In this document: piece after piece, positions 8,834 to 11,778 of the stretch
How positions within the stretch are numbered: position 1 is the first letter of the stretch
Layout: every line of letters starts with the position of its first letter
NCBI GenBank assembly: GCA_045644465.1
Contig: JAZRGV010000030.1
Location: forward strand, 1 to 11,778
Length of the DNA stretch: 11,778 nucleotides
Source: HGM04593 sp045644465
Lineage (GTDB): Bacteria; Bacteroidota; Bacteroidia; Bacteroidales; Bacteroidaceae
Direction of reading: 5' to 3'
The notes under the pieces: model-generated
Databases searched by the model: none
The model's input: only the letters and a program-made list of their open reading frames with translations
What the model was told of the DNA's origin: nothing
Translations under genes and position numbers: made by a program

Positions 8834-8936
8834 CAACAATTGCAAAAAAAATCTTTGCGGTAGCGCGAAGATAATAATATATTACTGAATAATTGTTATT
8901 TTATAAATAATTAATAAAAAAAGCTCACCAATAATA

Positions 8937-9722
8937 ATGAAAACGGTTACTGCAAAAAAGAGATTGGGACAGCATTTTCTTATTGACTTGTCAATAGCCA
9001 AGGATATTGCCGACACGGTTGACGTGTGTCCCTCTTTGCCGGTGCTTGAGGTTGGACCGGGTATGGGTGTGCTAACCCGCTTCCTGCTCGAGAAGCAAAG
9101 GCCGGTGAAGGTGGTTGAGATTGACGAGGAGTCGGTGAGCTATCTGTGCAAGAATCTTCCGGAACTGAAAGAGGAGAACATTATCCCTGACGATTTCCTG
9201 AAGATGCACCTCGACCGTCTGTTCGATGGTGGCGAATTTATGCTTATAGGTAACTATCCATACAACATATCAAGCCAGATATTCTTCAAGATGCTCGACT
9301 ATAAGGAGTATATCCCTTATTGTAGCGGTATGATACAGAAGGAGGTGGGCGAGCGTCTTGCCGCCGCTCCCGGAAGCAAATCGTATGGCATATTGAGCAT
9401 ATTGATACAGCTGTGGTATGATGTGGAATATCTTTTTACCGTTCACGAGAATGTGTTCTCTCCACCGCCCAAGGTAAAGAGTGCCGTTGTGCTTATGAAA
9501 CGCAATGAGCGAACGTGCCTTGAATGTAACGAGGAACTGTTCAAGAAAATCGTTAAAGGAACATTCAATCAGCGCCGTAAGAAAATGCGTAACTCAATAC
9601 AGCAGATTGTTGGAAAAGAGTCGCCGCTATTGAGTGATCCGGTTCTTGACAAACGTCCCGAACAGCTCTCTATAGAAGATTTTATAGAACTGACAAAGAA
9701 AGTGGAAAAAGAACTTAAATAA
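8937..9722 (+). CDS. rsmA: 16S rRNA (adenine(1518)-N(6)/adenine(1519)-N(6))-dimethyltransferase RsmA/KsgA
   Basis: Dimethylates two adjacent adenines in the helix 45 loop of 16S rRNA late in 30S assembly, using S-adenosylmethionine. The 261-residue length is normal. N-terminal QHFLID (12-17) is the family opening. SAM motif I is LEVGPGMGVLT (37-47), the acidic ribose-binding strand is VVEID (59-63), and D85/D86 sit at the motif III position. The catalytic NYPY (106-109) takes the place of the enterobacterial NLPY. The C-terminal rRNA-binding helix has FNQRRKKMRNS (210-220). The ATG at 8937 follows an A/T-rich leader. mgtE begins 63 bases after the stop on the same strand, so the pair is probably one transcript; as I recall this order is common in Bacteroidetes. 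Loss of RsmA classically gives kasugamycin resistance. Confidence 0.96.
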   Translation: MKTVTAKKRLGQHFLIDLSIAKDIADTVDVCPSLPVLEVGPGMGVLTRFLLEKQRPVKVVEIDEESVSYLCKNLPELKEENIIPDDFLKMHLDRLFDGGEFMLIGNYPYNISSQIFFKMLDYKEYIPYCSGMIQKEVGERLAAAPGSKSYGILSILIQLWYDVEYLFTVHENVFSPPPKVKSAVVLMKRNERTCLECNEELFKKIVKGTFNQRRKKMRNSIQQIVGKESPLLSDPVLDKRPEQLSIEDFIELTKKVEKELK

Positions 9723-9770
9723 GAAACGGCTTGTATCTTCAATGCTAAATGAAGAACGCAGGCGGTTTCT
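9722..9770 (+). promoter_or_regulatory. Nested stem-loop in the rsmA-mgtE intergenic spacer
   Basis: An outer 6-bp stem (AGAAAC 9722-9727 with GTTTCT 9765-9770) encloses an inner 6-bp stem (TCTTCA 9736-9741 with TGAAGA 9750-9755) with an 8-nt loop. It is followed by a purine-rich stretch, not a U-run, and then the mgtE ATG 15 bases later, so it is not an intrinsic terminator. It could protect or process the mRNA, or influence mgtE translation. Short stems in A/T-rich DNA can arise by chance. Confidence 0.35.
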
Positions 9771-9785
9771 AAAAAGAGAAAGAAA

Positions 9786-11138
9786 ATGACAAAGGATTTC
9801 ATCAACTATATAAAGAAACTCATTGAACGGAAGGATTCTGTTCTGTTGCAGGAGAAGATATCGAAACTGCACCCTGCCGACATTGCTGAAATCTGTGAGG
9901 AACTTGATATAGAGGAGGCACGTTTCCTTTATCGTCAGCTCGATAATGAGAAGGCTGCCGATGCCCTCATCGAGATGGATGAGGACGAGCGTAATGAGTT
10001 GCTCGAGGAACTCCCGTCAGAGGCCATCGCAAAGCGTTTCGTCAACTATATGGATACCGATGATGCCGTCGAGATTATCCGTGACCTTGACGAGGAGAAG
10101 CAGGAGGAGATTCTGCTTCACATCAAGGATATTGAGCAGGCCGGCGACATCGTTGACCTTTTGCAATATGACGAGGATACTGCCGGTGGTCTCATGAGTA
10201 CCGAGATGGTGGTGGTGAACGAGAACTGGAGTATGCCGGAATGCTTGAAAGAGATGCGTCGCCAGGCCGAGGAACTCGATGATATATACTACGTTTATGT
10301 GGTTGATGACGATGAACGTCTGTGCGGACTCTTCCCGCTGGCGAAGATGATTACAAGCCCGTCGGTGTCAAAGGTGAAGCATGTGATGAATACCAAGGTG
10401 GTGAGCGTTGATGTTGACACTCCTATCGATGAGGTAACACTGCTCATCGAAAAGTATAACCTTGTAGCAATACCTGTCGTTGATAAGATAAATCGTCTGG
10501 TGGGACAAATCACTGTCGATGACGTTATGGATGAGGTGCGTGAGCAGACTGAGCACGACCAACAGTTGACTGCCGGTCTTACCCAGGATGTTGAGACAAG
10601 CGATAGTGTGTTTGTTCAGACAAAGGCACGTCTGCCTTGGCTCATAATTGGTATGTTGGGAGGTATTGGCTCTTCGTTGCTGCTCAACTGCTTTGAAAAT
10701 ACATTGGGCTCGCACCCCGAAATGGCACTCTTCATTCCGCTTCTTGCCGGTATGGGAGGTAATGTGGGTACGCAGTCGTCGGCTATAGCGGTGCAGGGAC
10801 TGGCAAACAACTCGTTGAGCTCGCAGCATATATTCAAACATATTCTTAAGGAGATGGTTGTGGCAATAATAAATGCAACAATATTGTCGCTTATGGTATA
10901 TGTCTATAACTTCTTTGTGTATGGCGCATTGGATATGGTTACGCTTGCTGTGCCGCTGAGTCTTTTCGTCGTGGTGCTTTTTGCATCGAGCTTCGGAACG
11001 CTCATCCCAATGGTGCTCGAACGTATGGATATCAACCCGGCGGTGGCGACAGGCCCTTTCATCCAAATTATAAATGACATCAGCGGTATGACGTTCTATA
11101 TGATTATAGCAATGGCTTTGACGAGGTTGATGTGTTGA
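9786..11138 (+). CDS. mgtE: Magnesium transporter MgtE
   Basis: Mg2+-gated Mg2+ channel of the inner membrane, 450 residues, the usual length. The cytosolic MgtE-N helical superhelix spans about 20-125 (HPADIAEICEELD and related repeats) and ends in DEDTAGGLMSTE (129-140). Two CBS domains follow, about 140-200 and 200-255; in this family they sense Mg2+ and close the pore. The membrane domain has five helices from about 283 to 447. The pore signatures GNVGTQSS (325-332) and ATGPFIQIINDISG (421-434) are intact. D431 corresponds to the selectivity aspartate D432 of Thermus thermophilus MgtE. The ATG at 9786 follows AAAGAGAAAGAAA, purine-rich but without a clear Shine-Dalgarno. It is probably co-transcribed with rsmA; a nested hairpin in the spacer may modulate it. 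Confidence 0.96.
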   Translation: MTKDFINYIKKLIERKDSVLLQEKISKLHPADIAEICEELDIEEARFLYRQLDNEKAADALIEMDEDERNELLEELPSEAIAKRFVNYMDTDDAVEIIRDLDEEKQEEILLHIKDIEQAGDIVDLLQYDEDTAGGLMSTEMVVVNENWSMPECLKEMRRQAEELDDIYYVYVVDDDERLCGLFPLAKMITSPSVSKVKHVMNTKVVSVDVDTPIDEVTLLIEKYNLVAIPVVDKINRLVGQITVDDVMDEVREQTEHDQQLTAGLTQDVETSDSVFVQTKARLPWLIIGMLGGIGSSLLLNCFENTLGSHPEMALFIPLLAGMGGNVGTQSSAIAVQGLANNSLSSQHIFKHILKEMVVAIINATILSLMVYVYNFFVYGALDMVTLAVPLSLFVVVLFASSFGTLIPMVLERMDINPAVATGPFIQIINDISGMTFYMIIAMALTRLMC

Positions 11139-11170
11139 TTTGTGGAAATAAGAATATAAAAATATTAAAA

Positions 11171-11200
11171 AAGCGGAAAAAGTGGCTTTATCGCTTGTTT
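11171..11200 (+). terminator. Probable mgtE terminator hairpin
   Basis: About 33 bases after the mgtE stop, AAGCGG (11171-11176) pairs with TCGCTT (11191-11196, one G-U pair), and AAAG pairs with CTTT around a TGG loop. GTTT follows. The stem is interrupted and the T-tract is weak, so this is a modest call. Its right arm overlaps the -33 region of the promoter proposed for the small RNA. Confidence 0.45.
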
Positions 11201-11225
11201 ACGTCAAAAATGAGTATTAAGTTTG
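11194..11225 (+). promoter_or_regulatory. Promoter of the candidate small RNA
   Basis: TAAGTTTG at 11218-11225 is an exact match to the -7 consensus TAnnTTTG. CTTG at 11194-11197, 20 bp upstream, matches three of four bases of the -33 box. The expected start, five to eight bases after the -7 box, falls at 11230-11233, exactly where the closing stem of the small RNA begins. Confidence 0.6.
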
Positions 11226-11230
11226 TGTAC

Positions 11231-11419
11231 GGTTTTGCTGTATCGATTGACTGGGAAACTCATCAATTATTATCGAAAACCGAGTAAGCTTCGAATATTG
11301 TCTAATGGCGGGCCACGCCTTCGGGTAGCTGTAGAGCCGGTGGATTACAAAGGACAGGAGCGCTCAAATCTTGTATTCTCGGAGTTTCGTCGTTCTTTTC
11401 ATACAGCAAAACTTTTTTT
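11231..11419 (+). ncRNA. Candidate structured small RNA gene, about 185 nt (possibly 6S-like)
   Basis: The 5' segment 11232-11243 (GTTTTGCTGTAT) is perfectly complementary to 11401-11412 (ATACAGCAAAAC), a 12-bp closing stem followed at once by T7 (11413-11419). Inside, the strands nest into an irregular rod: 11256-11261/11382-11387, 11281-11283/11379-11381, 11293-11297/11374-11378, 11299-11302/11353-11356, 11303-11306/11344-11347 and 11313-11316/11340-11343. A C(UUCG)G tetraloop hairpin (11317-11326) lies within the last helix. A matching promoter ends just upstream. Length, paired ends, large internal loops and the rod shape recall 6S RNA (ssrS), which sequesters RNA polymerase, but no diagnostic sequence is recognised. 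A 66-codon ORF overlaps it and looks spurious, since its ATG lies upstream of the predicted start. I am fairly sure an RNA is made and much less sure of its family. Confidence 0.72.
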
Positions 11420-11426
11420 ATAGCAT

Positions 11427-11451
11427 AGAAGCCGGTTAAGAAGGCTTTTTT
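11427..11451 (+). terminator. Backup intrinsic terminator after the small RNA
   Basis: AGAAGCC (11427-11433) pairs with GGCTTTT (11443-11449, one G-U pair) across a 9-nt loop, and a T6 run (11446-11451) overlaps the 3' arm. It sits just after the small RNA's own U-run and would catch read-through. Confidence 0.6.
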
Positions 11452-11458
11452 ATACAAT

Positions 11459-11511
11459 CTCTTAAAACAGAGCGACCCGATTTTACTTTTGGGTCGTTCT
11501 GTTTTTGAGAG
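11459..11511. terminator. Strong, probably bidirectional, terminator hairpin
   Basis: AAAACAGAGCGACCC (11464-11478) pairs with GGGTCGTTCTGTTTT (11491-11505) with a single G-U pair and a 12-nt loop; flanking CTCT/AGAG extends the stem to 11459-11511. The A-run on the left and T-run on the right give a U-tract on either strand. No gene ends immediately to its right within the window, so on the minus strand it would serve something entering from beyond 11778. Confidence 0.8.
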
Positions 11512-11604
11512 GTTGCCGAAACTTCGTTTTAATGGTTGTTCTTTTACAGCAGTCTTTATCCTTTACACTATTATTGGTTATTCTGTTTTAAGTCTTTCTG
11601 TTCT
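11512..11604. other. A/T-rich spacer without a recognised gene
   Basis: This stretch lies between the last terminator hairpin and repeat copy 2. It is T-rich on the plus strand, with no convincing ORF, promoter pair or stable hairpin beyond CGAA-AC-TTCG (11517-11526). Confidence 0.5.
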
Positions 11605-11740
11605 CTTCTTTTCGTGCCGACGAAAAGAAGCAAAAGGCTCGGCACAGACAAAAATCAGTCAGCTTGCGCTTTGCTCAAGAATTGCTTGTTACGGCAAGCA
11701 ATATCTTTCGGTCGCACAATCTTTGTCGCTTGAACTTGCC
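11605..11740 (-). repeat. Structured intergenic repeat, copy 2 (inverted relative to copy 1)
   Basis: Read on the minus strand, this block has the same order as copy 1: GGCAAGTT (11740-11733), CCGA, a hairpin with a 4-bp lower stem, one bulged T and an 8-bp upper stem (11707-11677), GAGCAAA, the identical 15-nt core ATTTTTGTCTGTGCC (11655-11641), and an 11-bp perfect hairpin with a 4-nt loop (11630-11605). Hairpin sequences differ from copy 1 but pairing is kept. The element probably continues to the window end, where a GCTCCGGAGC palindrome lies at 11755-11764. An ORF over it appears spurious. Confidence 0.7.
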
Positions 11741-11778
11741 TTTTGTTTTACGGCGCTCCGGAGCTTGTGCGGTGTGGC

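Noticed and set aside
11223..11423. 66-codon ORF over the candidate small RNA
   Set aside because: Its ATG lies before the predicted transcript start and the region's complementarity is explained by RNA helices. No protein family is recognised.
11536..11733. 65-codon ORF over repeat copy 2
   Set aside because: It reads through both hairpins of the repeat on the strand opposite to the element; the reading frame seems incidental.
1..11778. CRISPR array, transposase gene, tRNA or rRNA, prophage or defence cassette
   Set aside because: No regularly spaced identical repeats, no recombinase or transposase motifs, and no tRNA-like cloverleaf were seen on either strand.

Overview
The window looks like a chromosomal segment of a Bacteroidales bacterium (Bacteroides, Prevotella or Muribaculaceae type). 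Promoter-like sites fit the Bacteroidetes pattern TTTG-N(~20)-TAnnTTTG. The start codons lie in A/T-rich leaders without Shine-Dalgarno sequences. The large surface protein ends in a 'YDLQGRK...GIYIINGKKV' tail typical of the group. Genus and species cannot be fixed from the sequence alone.

Layout. Positions 1-383 carry no convincing gene. They hold one copy of a structured intergenic repeat (about 42-154), then a promoter whose spacer is mostly a run of 14 T. From 384 to 6287 (+) runs one very large secreted modular protein: signal peptide, metzincin (reprolysin-like) zinc protease, six InlB-type B-repeats, three ricin-like beta domains, one F5/8 type C (discoidin) domain, and a sorting-type C-terminus. 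A 24-bp perfect inverted repeat (6296-6345) serves as a bidirectional terminator between it and the convergent minus-strand pair: a YbhN/UPF0104 flippase-like membrane protein (8796-7822), then the M20C peptidase PepD (7816-6359), five bases apart. A divergent intergenic region (8797-8936) holds a good promoter for rsmA/ksgA (8937-9722, 16S rRNA dimethyltransferase), followed by mgtE (9786-11138, Mg2+ channel) in a probable two-gene operon.

Positions 11139-11778 have no protein gene I believe. They contain a likely mgtE terminator, then a strong candidate for an independent structured small RNA of about 185 nt (about 11231-11419), with its own promoter, a 12-bp closing stem and a terminal U-run. 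Its size and long irregular rod shape recall 6S RNA, but I cannot confirm the family. Two terminator hairpins follow, then a second copy of the structured repeat in opposite orientation (about 11605-11740 or beyond).

Main points for a second look: (1) the two inverted copies of the structured repeat keep the same two hairpins while the stem sequences differ by paired compensatory changes; (2) the unannotated small RNA gene downstream of mgtE; (3) the T14 tract inside the surface protease promoter, a candidate phase-variation switch. The housekeeping genes (pepD, rsmA, mgtE, flippase-like) are ordinary and do not form a new system with the surface protein.
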